DNA of 64,000 bases, taken from positions 981,501 to 1,045,500 of the forward strand of contig CAJNDS010002290.1 of NCBI GenBank assembly GCA_905221605.1, read 5' to 3'. The DNA is from Symbiodinium natans (taxonomy: Eukaryota > Sar > Dinophyceae > Suessiales > Symbiodiniaceae). This document shows positions 49,602-59,160 of the stretch, one piece after another; positions within the stretch are counted from its first letter, which is position 1, and the number at the start of each line of letters is the position of its first letter. A program made the position numbers and the translations under genes. The notes under the pieces are model-generated. The model made no database searches. It was not told the DNA's origin and saw nothing but the letters and a program-made list of their open reading frames with translations.

Positions 49602-49685
49602 GACGAGGTCTGGTGCCAGACACCACATCACTCCCCGGGCTGGCCACGGCGATGCAACAGGCACCGCGACAGCGTTTCCTTAAGG
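49602..49685 (+). CDS. PPR-like exon island
   Basis: Acceptor AACGGAG|G (a second is CGAG|G). The frame reads RGLVPDTTSLPGLATAMQQA then PRQRFLK: G-L-V-P-D-T-T-S-L-x-x-L-x-x-A-M is the linker and first helix of a pentatricopeptide repeat. The right edge is near AAG|GGTCC. Confidence 0.5.
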
Positions 49686-49699
49686 GTCCACTTCCACGA

Positions 49700-50260
49700 A
49701 TCCTTCCCCCCCCCCCCCCCCCCCCCCAAATCCCTAAACCCTAAGCCCCAAACCCTAAACCCGAAGCCCAAAAAACCCATCCTAAACCCTAAAGCCTATA
49801 CCCACCCTAAACTCTGAACCCATGCTAAACCCTAAACGCCAAACTCTCATGGTTCAGGGTTTAGGGTCCTGGGGTTGCAGGGAACAAGGACCCGGTGGTT
49901 ATAGGGGCCCCTATAGTGGGGCTGCTGGTGGGGGAGATGCCCTCTGATCCTGATGGTTTGTCCGCTTCTTTTACATCATGGGGTACCTTCTTGGAAACTT
50001 TCCGCAAGCTTCGCACAAAGAAGCCCAAAACCCTAGACCCGGTAATCCGGTAACCCTAAACCCCAAACCCTGTAAACCCTGCGGCCCCAATCCGCAAACC
50101 CTATAAACCCTAACCCTGAACCCCTGTAACCCTAAACCCTGTAAACCCTAAACCCTAAACCCTGTAGACCCTAAACCCTGTAAACCCTGTAAACCCTGTA
50201 AACCCTGTAAACCCTGTAACCCTGTAACCCTAAACCCTAAACCCTAAACCCTAAACGCCA
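49700..50260 (-). repeat. Poly-C run and CCCTAAA/CCCTGTAAA arrays
   Basis: C run at 49706-49727, degenerate CCCTAAA to 49850, then from 50040 a series dominated by CCCTGTAAA nonamers, ending in four clean CCCTAAA. Confidence 0.92.
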
Positions 50261-50338
50261 TCCGCCCATCCCGAAAAAAAGAAGCTCCGCCAGGCCAAGC
50301 CTGACACACCGCTGCGGAAGCCTGAGCTCCAAAAAGGG

Positions 50339-50490
50339 GCGGGGGGGGGGGGGGGGGGGGGGGGTTTAGGGTTTAGGGTTTAGGGTTTTAGGGTTTAGGG
50401 TTTAGGGTTTAGGGTTTAGGGTTTAGGGTTTAGGGTTTAGGGTTTAGGGTTAGGGTTTAGGGTTTAGGGTTTAGGGTTTAGGGTTCAGTG
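50339..50490 (+). repeat. Poly-G run and TTTAGGG array
   Basis: About 25 G followed by about 18 TTTAGGG units. Confidence 0.97.
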
Positions 50491-50825
50491 CCCTTCCCCC
50501 AACCCTTAAAGCTCCAGATTTGGAAGCCATCGTTTAGGGTTTAGTGTTCGGGTTTTCACGGGGTTATATACCTTGAACCCACATAGTCTCAAACCGTAAT
50601 CCTAGTCCCGAAAACTCTACACACTAAACCACTGAGTGCAAACCGGTGCATTGGGGGGCTTAGGGATACAATGTTTCGGCCAAGGCATTCATAACGTGAT
50701 GGTGCAGCGGGTTTCGTTTGGTAGTCTTTCCAAGATACCCTGAACCCTACTGAGCCCTAAACCCCGTGCTGCGGCAGAGGACTCACCTCCCTTATAAGCC
50801 GAGACCCTTAGATTTTAGGTGTTAG

Positions 50826-51922
50826 GGCTTGCGCGTCGTGACGCCGCCATGTGGTACCAGAGATGGTTTGCTTGTTGCCAAACGTGCTGCGCCGACCCTG
50901 ACACTGCCTTCTTCGAGACCCTCACCGTCCCTTCGATTGCTGCGTGCGAGAGCCCGCGGAGTGAGGGGGCACGCGGAATATGCAGCTATGATTCCTTTTC
51001 AGAGTTTTGAGGGTCTATAGGTCGGGAACAGGTTCCCTGAGTATAAACTTCTCTTGAAGCAAAAATCGCATATCCCTTAAACCCTAAACCCTAAACCCTA
51101 TAAATCCTGAACCCTGAACCCTGAGCCCAGGCAGGGAAGATGCAAGTTCAAACTTCTGGCTGAGCTTGGAGGGCTACTGGTACCGAGGAAGTGACAACTG
51201 CTGCGCCTCGCTGGACCGGAGAGGAAGCTGTGGTTTAGGGTTTAGGGTTTAGGGTTTGAGGTTAGGGTTTAGGGTTTAGGGTTTAGGGTTCGGCATCTCA
51301 AAGTTCAAGCATTCACTAGGTTAGCAGCTTTTCAAGCGCCCGAAAAGTACCCACCCACCCAGAGAATCCCATACCATTAAGAGAATAAACAGTTTCACAC
51401 GCAACCCAAACTATTGGCCCCAATTGAACCCTGACACTCGTCCCTGAACTTTAGCCCTTTTCCTTGAGCCCGAAATCCTAGGTCTTCAACCCTCATGCCA
51501 GCCAGTGGCTTTGAAAATGACCCAAAAGCAACTCCTCTTTTCGGGCCGAGAATGGGGGGTTGCCCGGACAAAAGGGGGGGGGGGGTGACCTTGCCCGCTA
51601 AATATATTACCTTGCCCACAAAGTCATTAACATCCATATCATATATGAAAGAGTGGTTCAGGGTTCAGGGTTTAGGGTTTAGGGTTTAGGGGCCAGCCAA
51701 GGCGTGGCTGAAATTTGCAGGATGGAGGGCAGAGCCACGATCATCTGGCACATTCGTTGGAGAACTCCGGGAAAGTTTACCCGCCTTCGTGATGCGATGG
51801 CCTCCGACACGCTCGACACGATCATGTATGAGAGTGTAGACGAGGTTGTGACTGGCGAGATCCACCGGGATGCTCAGATCACCATTAGCTGGAGTGATGG
51901 CGAAGTCTGGTTCAAAAAGTGA
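50826..51922 (+). CDS. Three-exon gene end, tryptophan-rich C-terminal domain
   Basis: Three + strand islands join in phase. Exon a 50826-50984 (TTAG|GG; MWYQRWFACCQTCCADPDTA inside), with a GC donor TGCA|GCTATG. Exon b 51131-51232 (CCCAG|GC; REDASSNFWLSLEGYWYRGS then DNCCASLDRRGSC), donor TGTG|GTTTAGG from a TTTAGGG array. Exon c 51702-51922 (CCAAG|GC; AEICRMEGRATIIWHIRWRT onward, ending TISWSDGEVWFKK), stop TGA at 51920. The pattern L-x-G-x-W-Y-R...G-E-I...I-x-W-S-D-G-E-V-W resembles a C-terminal module I recall from dinoflagellate proteins, often ending in a W-S-D-G-D-V-W motif; function unknown. b-c is well supported, a-b less so. The a-b intron holds CCCTAAA units and the b-c intron TTTAGGG units. 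Confidence 0.58.
51233..51300 (+). repeat. TTTAGGG array inside the b-c intron
   Basis: About eight units, the first supplying the GT of the donor. A second short array at 51660-51690 ends the same intron; a G run lies at 51576-51586. Confidence 0.92.
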
Positions 51923-51929
51923 GCACATG

Positions 51930-52890
51930 CATACGTCTGAGCCAGAAGCCAGCAGCAGCTGCATCGAGACTGCTGCACATCTTCACCTAAACCTATAGCT
52001 GTTTCCCTTACAAAGCCCCATGAAAAAGGGTGCCAGTCATGCAATGTCATGGCTAAAAGTGGGTGCTTTTCTGGGTCCGGAAAAAGCTCAGCACTCCTGT
52101 TTTTGAGGGGTGAAGGGTTTTCGGGGGCCCTAGTATCAGGATAATGGTGTTTCGAGCTAAGGATATCTAATGGGCAATGTTGTTGCCCATCTCGAACTTT
52201 ATTCGGCAATACTGAGTTCGTCGTCTAGCACAGCCTGTCATGAGGCTCCCGCCCTGTTTAAAATTCACATCCACGGGTACCGTGGCGTTGCACTTAGTCT
52301 CGGTCTTAGCACAGATGCTTGCAGTTGGCTACCCCCACGATGCGGAGGTGCGTGGCAAAGGGAGTACGCTGCAAAAACTTAAACCCCCTACACATCCACA
52401 AGCCACCAAGACTGCGCAAACGCCCAAACCATTCCATTCGTGTGCTTAACCTCTAAAGCCGTCTAAAGCCGCAAGGTGTCAAAACTTCCCCAACCCAAAT
52501 CATCTGTACCGCTTCCCTGTTGAGGGATTAAGGTTGAAATTTCGCCTACGAGACTTGAGCAGCTAAACCCTCCACCCGACACTTCTCTAAGCCCTAAATC
52601 TCTCCTACCGTTCCTAAACCTTTTAACATTTTACTGAGCCCTGAGCGCATGAAAGCCGCAAGCCCCCCAAGCCACAAACTCCCATGTCATAGCTTAACCC
52701 CTTCAAACTCCCCAAACCCCTAAAGCAGCCGAACAACAACCCTACACCCCTGAAAGCGCACCAAATTTCTGCAATCCCCCTAATCCCTAAACGCCAAAAC
52801 CCTAAAGCCTTAAAACCCTGCAACCCTGCAACCCTAAACCTCCGCAGTCCCGAAAATCCTGCAAAGCCCTCAAAGACTCAAAAACCTGCC
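51930..52890. other. Unique DNA downstream of the gene end
   Basis: No telomeric arrays until 52800. Open frames on both strands at 51874-52449 without domains. From 52560, scattered degenerate CCCTAAA. Nothing supported. Confidence 0.5.
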
Positions 52891-52894
52891 TCAA

Positions 52895-53262
52895 CCCTAA
52901 ACCCCAGACCCCAACCCCGAAACCTTAAACCCGAAACCCTGAACCCAAACCCTCCTGTTTTCAACCAAACCCTAGACCCCAAACCACAAACCCTAAACCC
53001 TAAACCCCAAACCCCTAACCCCTAACCCTAAACCCGAAACCCTAAACCCTAAACCCGAAACCCTAAACCCTAAACCCTAAACCCAAACCCCAGACCCCAG
53101 ACCCCAAACCCCAAACCCTAAACCCTGAACCCTAAACCCTAAACCCTAACCCCAAACCCTAAACCCTAAACCCTAAACCCCAAACCCCAGACCCCAAACC
53201 CCAAACCCTAAACCCTAAACCCCAAACCCTAAGCCCTAAACCCCAAACCCTAAACCCCAAAC
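52895..53262 (-). repeat. Long CCCCAAA/CCCTAAA/CCCCAGA array
   Basis: About 50 C-strand heptamers mixing CCCTAAA, CCCCAAA, CCCGAAA and CCCCAGA, ending seven bases before a PPR-like exon. Confidence 0.96.
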
Positions 53263-53268
53263 TTCGAG

Positions 53269-53341
53269 GTGGCAGGCCGGCCTCGCGCAGCTCCTCGACG
53301 CCCGGAGCCGGCGCCAGGTGGTCGGAACCGACACCTACCAG
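53269..53341 (+). CDS. PPR-like exon island
   Basis: Acceptor TTCGAG|G; possible GC donor ACCAG|GCTTTT in front of a T-then-G tract. The frame reads WQAGLAQLLDARSRRQVVGT then DTYQ. W-x-x-G-L-A-Q-L-L-D...V-x-x-T-D-T-Y spans helix B, linker and start of the next pentatricopeptide repeat. Third positions are nearly all G/C. Confidence 0.57.
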
Positions 53342-53342
53342 G

Positions 53343-53480
53343 CTTTTTTTTTTTTTTTTGGGGGGGGGGGGGGGGGTTAGGGTTTAGGGTTTAGGGTTTA
53401 GGGTTTAGGGTTTAGGGTTTAGGGTTTAGGGTTTAGGGTTTAGGGTTTAGGGTTTAGGTTGACAGTTTAGGGTTTAGGGT
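53343..53480 (+). repeat. T-then-G tract and TTTAGGG array
   Basis: About 16 T followed by 17 G, then about 12 TTTAGGG units, immediately after a PPR-like exon. Confidence 0.96.
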
Positions 53481-53687
53481 TAGGGGTGCAGGGATTCTTG
53501 GGGCTTGAGTTTCTTTTCTTTTTTTGTTTTATTGGGTTGGGCCGACTTGCTGATGTCAAGGCTTATGTCGGGTTTATGTCGGGTTTGGGGATTTGAGGGC
53601 CCGGGCTTCTCCCTGCAGGAAGGCTTCAGGGTTTAGCGGTTTAGGGTTGACAGCTTAGTTGTTGTGATAAGGGGGTTTCATGGGTTT

Positions 53688-53805
53688 CCCTACTACCCCC
53701 CTCTAAACGACCCGCCCAGCTTCCCCCTCTAGATAACCTTATTTAAGCTTAGTTATCCCCAAATAGCCATAATTATGGGGGGGGGGAGGGGTAGTTTGCG
53801 ACCCT
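53688..53805. mobile_element. Possible inverted-repeat element, single copy
   Basis: CTACTACCCCCCTCTAAACG and GGGGGGAGGGGTAGTTTGCG are roughly inverted. An interior TTAAGCTTAGTTATCCCC and CCATAATTATGG. No second copy noticed. Confidence 0.4.
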
Positions 53806-53839
53806 TCATCGACCCAACACCCTGGGTTTTGGCTTCAGG

Positions 53840-53900
53840 GTTCCGGGTTTAGGGCCGTTTAGGGTTCAGGGTTTAGGCTTTAGGGTTTAGGGTTTGGTGC
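53840..53900 (+). repeat. Degenerate TTTAGGG units
   Basis: Five broken units before a 65 bp unique island. Confidence 0.8.
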
Positions 53901-53968
53901 AGGCCATCATCGTGAGCAGCTTCTGACATCAACCGCCGCACCCAGGCCTCATAGGGCACGCTACCATC

Positions 53969-54004
53969 GGAGGAGGAGGAGGAGGAGGAGGAGGAGGAGG
54001 AGGA
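53969..54004. repeat. GGA trinucleotide repeat
   Basis: About 11 GGA (GAG) units; could encode poly-Glu or poly-Gly if exonic, but no frame is supported. Confidence 0.95.
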
Positions 54005-54110
54005 GAATCATGGGTTCCCTAAATCGCTAACCCCTGAACCCTAAACTAAGCCCTCAACCCTAACCGAGGTTCATGGATTCAGTTCAGGCTTTAAGGTTTA
54101 GGGTTTTGGA

Positions 54111-54210
54111 TTGGGACGTTCCCCCCTCTACTAACAGTCCCTACTAGGGATTCTAATAGGGGTACTATAATCCCCATTACGGACTGTCAGTATAAGGGGA
54201 ACATCCCAAG
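54111..54210. mobile_element. Family C element, copy 5
   Basis: TTGGGACGTTCCCCCCTCTA at the left, TAAGGGGAACATCCCAAG at the right; inner CTAACAGTCCCTACTAGG and ACGGACTGTCAGTA. Confidence 0.8.
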
Positions 54211-54354
54211 TTTAGGATATCGTTTGTTTCAGGTATGCAAGTAAGTCGAGCATCCCAACCGTGCCCATGTCCCTTTCGGCTTCGGCCATGTCTGCCCGAA
54301 GTCCTGGCCTTCATGGGCTTCTGTCGGTAGTAGGGAGCTCAGGGTTTGACGTTT

Positions 54355-54405
54355 AGGGTGGAGGGGTTTAGAGTTTAGGGTTTAGGGTTAAGGATTTAGG
54401 GTTTG
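54355..54405 (+). repeat. Short TTTAGGG array
   Basis: Five irregular units. Confidence 0.85.
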
Positions 54406-54519
54406 ATGACCAAACACAACTTCCACGTCACAATGCTTCAGCTCCATACCCAAGACATCAAGTTCAGAGGTCCCAGCCCCAAACCGACCCGGCCCTGGAG
54501 GCACGCAAGCCTGCCGTAG

Positions 54520-54680
54520 TTAGGCTTTAGGCTTCAGGCTTCAGGCTTTAGGCTTTAGGGTTTAGGGTTTAGGGTTTAGGGTTAGGGTTTAGGGTTTAGG
54601 GTTTAGGGTTTAGGGTTTAGGGTTTAGGGTTTAGGGTTTAGGGTTTAGGGTTTAGGGTTTAGGGTTTAGGGGTAGCCCCT
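54520..54680 (+). repeat. GCTTTAG/GCTTCAG units and TTTAGGG array
   Basis: Five GGCTT(T/C)A units pass into about 18 TTTAGGG. Confidence 0.95.
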
Positions 54681-54705
54681 CAACTCGAAACCCTAAACCC
54701 AGAAG

Positions 54706-54832
54706 CTACCATGCCAGTTCCGCGCGAGCTCGCGCAGCCCGGTGCCCCTGCAGCCAGAGAACCTCGAGCTGAGACGAGAACTCCTTGCCGAAGTCGTGCC
54801 CTCCGGGCACGCTCGGAGTTTTAGAGGCTTAA
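54706..54832 (+). CDS. Candidate exon
   Basis: Acceptor CAGAAG|C. The frame reads LPCQFRASSRSPVPLQPENL then ELRRELLAEVVPSGHARSFR. The E-N-L-E-L-R-R-E-L-L-A-E-V-V part is helical. Flanked by TTTAGGG on both sides; the donor could be AAGG|GTTTAGG. Product unknown. Confidence 0.35.
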
Positions 54833-54915
54833 GGGTTTAGGGTTTAGGGTTTAGGGTTTAGGGTTTAGGGTTTAGGGTTTAGGGTTTAGGGTTTAGGGTT
54901 TAGGGTTTAGGGGGC
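54833..54915 (+). repeat. TTTAGGG array
   Basis: About 11 perfect units. Confidence 0.97.
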
Positions 54916-55114
54916 TTCGGGTGCAGAGGAGGGACTGCCGAACCCTCGATTTCCTCGCAAGCTTTCTACAGGGACGAGACGCCTTGGGAACGGCATTGTG
55001 AGTTGATTTTTGCCGCCCTAAGCAACAACAACAACGTGAGTGTAGCCTCGGTGCGTGGAAAAGCGGATCCCTGCAGCCCTCGCTGAAAAAGATGCAGCTG
55101 TGCAGTGTTGGGGA

Positions 55115-55225
55115 GTCAGGGTTTAGGGTTTAAAGTTTAGGGTTTAAAGTTTACGGTTTAGGGTTTAAAGTTTAGGGTTATAGGGCTTAAAGTTTAGGGT
55201 TTAGGGCTTAAGGTTTTGGGCTTAG
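55115..55225 (+). repeat. TTTAAAG/TTTAGGG alternating array
   Basis: Units alternate GTTTAGGGTTTAAA, a 14-base higher-order repeat. Confidence 0.93.
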
Positions 55226-55327
55226 GAGTAAACCTTCAAGTAGCAGCGGGGGGCAGGATGGCATGGAGGGTTCAGAACTGGGGGGCGCTTCGGTGACGTC
55301 GAACCTGGGTCTGGATGCTTGGCTCAT

Positions 55328-55395
55328 ACAGGGTTTAGGGTTTAGGGTTTAGGGTTTAGGGTTTGGGGTGCAGGGTTCAGGGTTCAGGGTTGACG
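55328..55395 (+). repeat. TTTAGGG/TTCAGGG array
   Basis: Nine units. 55400-55575 is unique without a supported gene. Confidence 0.92.
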
Positions 55396-55577
55396 GCTGT
55401 TTTGGGGTATTTGTTGCGGGTATTTAGGGTAGGGTTTGGAAGTTTTCAAGGCATCCAGAGTATTCGGGGTTTCTTGGTGCTGTAGGGTTTGCGGGGCGTA
55501 GGGGTGTCAGCGTTGATCTGTAGCCAGTCCCATCCCCCACCCCTCCGGGGACAAACGTCCCACAACTCAAGAAACAA

Positions 55578-55635
55578 CTGCCCTAAGCCCTAAGCCCTAA
55601 ACGCTAAACCCTAAACCCTAAACCCTAAGCCCTCT
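55578..55635 (-). repeat. CCCTAAA array
   Basis: Eight units with CCCTAAG at each end. Confidence 0.92.
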
Positions 55636-55721
55636 AAGCTAGAGGTGACTTTGAAACCCTCCCACCATGCACCTCGGCTTGGTCAGGTGGCTGCGGCGGA
55701 TCACCCTGAGCTGATGACAGC

Positions 55722-55892
55722 CTCAAACCCTAAACCCTAAACCCTAAACCCAAACCCTAAACCCTAAACCCTAAACCCTAAACCCTAAACCCTAAACCCT
55801 AAACCCTAAACCCTAAACCCTAAACCCTAAACCCTAAACCCTAAACCCTAAACCCTAAACCCTAAACCCTAAACCCTAAACCGAAACCCTAA
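55722..55892 (-). repeat. CCCTAAA array
   Basis: About 23 nearly perfect units, one of the longest clean arrays. The GC-rich island 55920-56010 that follows has no certain frame. Confidence 0.97.
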
Positions 55893-56005
55893 CTTCAAGC
55901 AACAACAGCCCTAAACCGAAGCCCTGTTGCCCCGCATCCGGGCTCAGAGGGCCCAGGGCCGCGCTAGGGCCTGGACGCCCTCTCCGCGGAAGGCCGAAAA
56001 GGGTG

Positions 56006-56050
56006 GAGGGTTTAGGGTTCTGGGGGCTTGGGGTTTAGGGGTTTAGGTTG
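56006..56050 (+). repeat. Short TTTAGGG units
   Basis: Three or four irregular units. 56051-56285 is unique apart from CCCTAAA at 56180-56203. Confidence 0.8.
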
Positions 56051-56307
56051 GGACTGGGCTGTAACACGTTTCCTTTACAGGAATTTCAGCCATGTATTCG
56101 GGTTCATTTCACTCTTATCTTTTGGGATTTCAATCTTATTGTGGGGTGCAATTCACTGTTATCTATGTGTATTTAGGGCCTAAACCCTAAACCCTAAACC
56201 CTATTTTTTGGGTTGTACGGGCCATCCAAGTCCAGCATGTTGGGTCCCGGGGGAGGGGGGAAGGTCGGGCGTTCGAGTTTCTGACGCTTCAGGCTCTACA
56301 GGAGATA

Positions 56308-56352
56308 GGGTTTAGGGTTTAGGGTTTAGGGTTTAGGGTTTAGGGTTTCCTG
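56308..56352 (+). repeat. TTTAGGG array
   Basis: Six units; a C run lies at 56405-56421. Confidence 0.93.
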
Positions 56353-56440
56353 CAGGGCTTTCAAGGCTTCAGTGGTGTAAGGGTGTCTCTATACCTTGAA
56401 GCCCTCCCCCCCCCCCCCCCCTACGTGACTTACAAACTAT

Positions 56441-56535
56441 CTTGGGATGTTCCCTTATACCAACAGCCCTTAATAGGGATTTTAGTACCCCTACTATAAT
56501 CCCTATGAAGGACTGTTTGAGAGGTAACATCCCAA
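56441..56535. mobile_element. Family C element, copy 6
   Basis: CTTGGGATGTTCCCTTATAC at the left, GAGAGGTAACATCCCAA at the right; inner CCAACAGCCCTTAATAGG and AAGGACTGTTTGA. Confidence 0.75.
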
Positions 56536-56684
56536 CCTACAACCCAAGTTACAGAACTCATGGCCCAACATAGGGCGGGAGGCGGCATCTGAAAGAACTT
56601 GTCACTGCCCTGAACCCTCAAGCCCGAAGCCCTAAATCCGAACCCTATAGGCTGTTTTGTTTTTTGTTTGGGAGGGGGGTGGGG

Positions 56685-56852
56685 GGGTAGGGTTTAGTTT
56701 TTGGTTGTTGTTTAGGGTTTAGGGTTTAGGGTTTGGGTTTAGGGTTTAGGGTTTAGGGCTCAGGGCTTACTGCTTAGGGCTTAGGGCTTAGGGCTTAGGG
56801 CTTAGGGCTTAGGGCTTAGGGTTTAGGGTTTAGGGTTTAGGGTTTAGGGTTG
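56685..56852 (+). repeat. TTTAGGG/GCTTAGG array
   Basis: About 20 units, the middle block being GCTTAGG. Confidence 0.95.
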
Positions 56853-56863
56853 CGGGTTCTTAG

Positions 56864-56975
56864 GGGAGAGCGCTTGGGGATTTCCCGCGTTTGGACCAGG
56901 CGATGGGGACCGGCGAGGTGTTCCAGGAGGAGGAGGGCACGATCTGGGAGGTGATCGGAGGCGGGCGTGGCATCC
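56864..56975 (+). CDS. Candidate exon
   Basis: Acceptor CTTAG|GGGAG (or AGAG|CGC) and donor ATCC|GTAGGC. The frame, rich in G/C third positions, reads DFPRLDQAMGTGEVFQEEEG then TIWEVIGGGRGI. The compact acidic and glycine-rich content looks like folded protein, but no family is recognised. Confidence 0.45.
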
Positions 56976-56999
56976 GTAGGCTTTCACCTCATGGTTTAG

Positions 57000-57360
57000 T
57001 CAGGGTTTGGGGTTTATAAGGTTTCGGGTTTAGGGTTTAGGGTTTAGGGGTTCGGGTTTGCGGTTTAGGGTTTAGGGTTTAGGGGTCACTTCATGGGCTT
57101 CTTTGGTCTTTAGGGTTTACAAAGTTTATGGGGTTCACAGAATCTAGAATTGGCGGGGTTTCAGGGTTCATTTTGGATGTTTGTTTGCGATTGCAAGCCA
57201 GGGCCACATCTGGAGGGTTTAGGGTTTAGGGTTTAGGGGTTAGGGATTTGGGGTTCAGGGTTTCGGGTTTAAGGTTTAGGGTTTAGGGGTTTGGGGTTGT
57301 AGGGTTTTAGGGTTTAGGGTTTAGGGTTTAGGGTTTAGGGTTTAGGGGTAAGGGTTTGAG
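57000..57360 (+). repeat. TTTAGGG arrays
   Basis: Blocks at 57005-57090, 57210-57285 and 57295-57352, with TTTCGGG and TTTAGGGG variants. Confidence 0.92.
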
Positions 57361-57551
57361 GGCTTTGGGTTAACCACATGGAGCCTTACGTGGTTGGGAG
57401 ACATAACTCTACCTGATGCTAGTACAATCCAAACTGCACTCGGTGTTGGACCATGATCGTTTAGGTGTAAAGTACAAGGTGTAGTACAGGAGCCTGAATT
57501 ATCAGCAAGATCATCCCCATTGAAAGCCCTTGTATAATGCAAACGGCAAGG

Positions 57552-57605
57552 CTAACCCTAAACCCTAAACCCTAAACCCTAAACCCTAAACCCTAAACCC
57601 CCCCA
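57552..57605 (-). repeat. CCCTAAA array
   Basis: Seven units then CCCCCCC. CCCTAAA/CCCCAAA units return at 57740-57780 before a C run at 57789-57808. Confidence 0.94.
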
Positions 57606-58037
57606 AAAAAATGCCCACCCTTAACTAGGGTCCCCATACCTTAAACCCTTCAACCCCGAAGCCCCCAAGGGTCCGTTTTGGCTCGACGATTATATCCCTA
57701 TATAAGGGTACCTGAATAGGGTACACTTTGGCCTTACAGTATCCCTAAACCCCAAACCCCAAACCCTAAACCCCAAACCCAGCTCCTTCCCCCCCCCCCC
57801 CCCCCCCCTCCCGCCCTCACCCCACCCCTTCTCCCCCCCGCGATTCGATGCGAGGATCGGACAAGGGAGGAGCGCGCGACTCAGCACACTCCCACAGCTG
57901 GTCTCTTTCGGGATGTAGGGTTGTTTTTGGGTGCATCGGTTTGGGTTTAGTTGGGGGTGCAGGATTTCAGTCAGTGGTCATGTTTTTGTTGAGGGTTTAG
58001 GACTTGTGACTTAGGGGTATTGCAGCCTGTTTAGTCT

Positions 58038-58193
58038 AAGGGAAGTTTCATGGGCCCCTACAATGGTCCCGAACCTCCTTTAAAGGCCTCTGCTTTCTGG
58101 GCCCTTAATTTGTACACGGCATATAACGGGTATAGAGGGGGTACCCTTTTCAGGGCCCATATTCAGGGACCATGTAGCTACCCTTAGAACTAG
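58038..58193. mobile_element. Family H element, copy 2
   Basis: Right part AGGGCCCATATTCAGGGACC and ATGTAGCTACCC is identical to 31831-31866. Left part GGGAAGTTTCATGGGCCC is a diverged inverse. Confidence 0.65.
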
Positions 58194-58344
58194 CCTAAAC
58201 CCTAGAGCCTAAACCCTAAACCCCTCATGGCCTAAGATCAACAAGGCTTCCCAAGGCATGTCACGATGTGGGGTTTGGCGTTTGGCTGCCGGGAGCTGCG
58301 TGTTGCAGCTCGTGGCCCGAGGTCATCGTTCGCGTGGATGAGGC

Positions 58345-58450
58345 CAGTGACCCTAAACCCTAGACCCTAAACCCTAAACCCTCAACCCTCAACCCTCAAC
58401 CCTCAACCCTAAACCCTAAACCCTAAACCCGAAACCGAACCCTAAACGTT
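58345..58450 (-). repeat. CCCTAAA/CCCTCAA array
   Basis: About 13 units with a central block of five CCCTCAA. Confidence 0.95.
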
Positions 58451-58549
58451 TGAATCCCAGAGAAGGCACTACAAGGTCTCTGCAATCATGGTTCAGAGCT
58501 GCCCTAGCCGCGTGGTTTTCGATAAGACATGAGCCTCTACTTAGCCCTC

Positions 58550-58925
58550 CTGAACCCTAAACCCTAAGCCCTAAACCCTGAACCCCGAAGCCCAGACCCA
58601 TAGATGCCATTTGTCGCACTTGGACCAGTGCCAGGTGAGCGACTTGTAAGGGAGGGTCCTGGTGAGTTTGCCATGGCCTGTCAAAGCCCGATATTAAAAC
58701 AGTATACAGTCGTATCTCATGGCATATCATCATACATCAGAATGGTAAAACATCATTTATCATGACAAAACATTGTCTAAAATATGAAGTAAAGTAAGTG
58801 AACAAAAACAAGAATATCACATAGTACAGTATAGCAAGCCCAGACCTCTGCAAGTTCTCGTGACTGCAAAGGTTTGCTCGCTGGCTGAAACCAGGGGCAA
58901 ATTTGGGCAAAGAAGCGTTTTGCTG
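58550..58925. other. AT-rich unique stretch
   Basis: Short CCCTAAA at 58553-58585, then an AT-rich stretch (58690-58840) containing CATCATACATC and similar repeats. No gene supported. Confidence 0.5.
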
Positions 58926-58944
58926 TTAAGCCTTAAACCCTACG

Positions 58945-59095
58945 CCCTAAACCCTAAACCGCCAGTGGCTGCGCGCACCTACCCCAGCCTCTCAGCAAGT
59001 GCCAAGCTCGCAAGCTGCAGCACCTGCAACCTCAGCTTGAGGAGTAGGGCTGCACCCCCTCTGCAAGTTTTCATCCTTTCAGTTCAGGTATTTCT
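58945..59095 (+). CDS. Weak candidate exon
   Basis: After CCCTAAACC a + frame reads VAARTYPSLSASAKLASCST then CNLSLRSRAAPPLQVF. Codon choice is fair. No family recognised; a second + frame is open over part of it. Confidence 0.25.
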
Positions 59096-59114
59096 AAGTT
59101 GATGGCGAAAATGG

Positions 59115-59160
59115 GAGGGTTTAGGGTTTAGTTTTTAGGGTTTAGGGTTTAGGGTTTAGC
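59115..59160 (+). repeat. TTTAGGG array
   Basis: Six units. Short CCCTAAA at 59285-59310 follows. Confidence 0.92.

Noticed and set aside
57672-57690. Spliced-leader relic at CCGTTTTGGCTCGACG
   Set aside because: Fewer matching bases than at 333-348 and no gene start follows.
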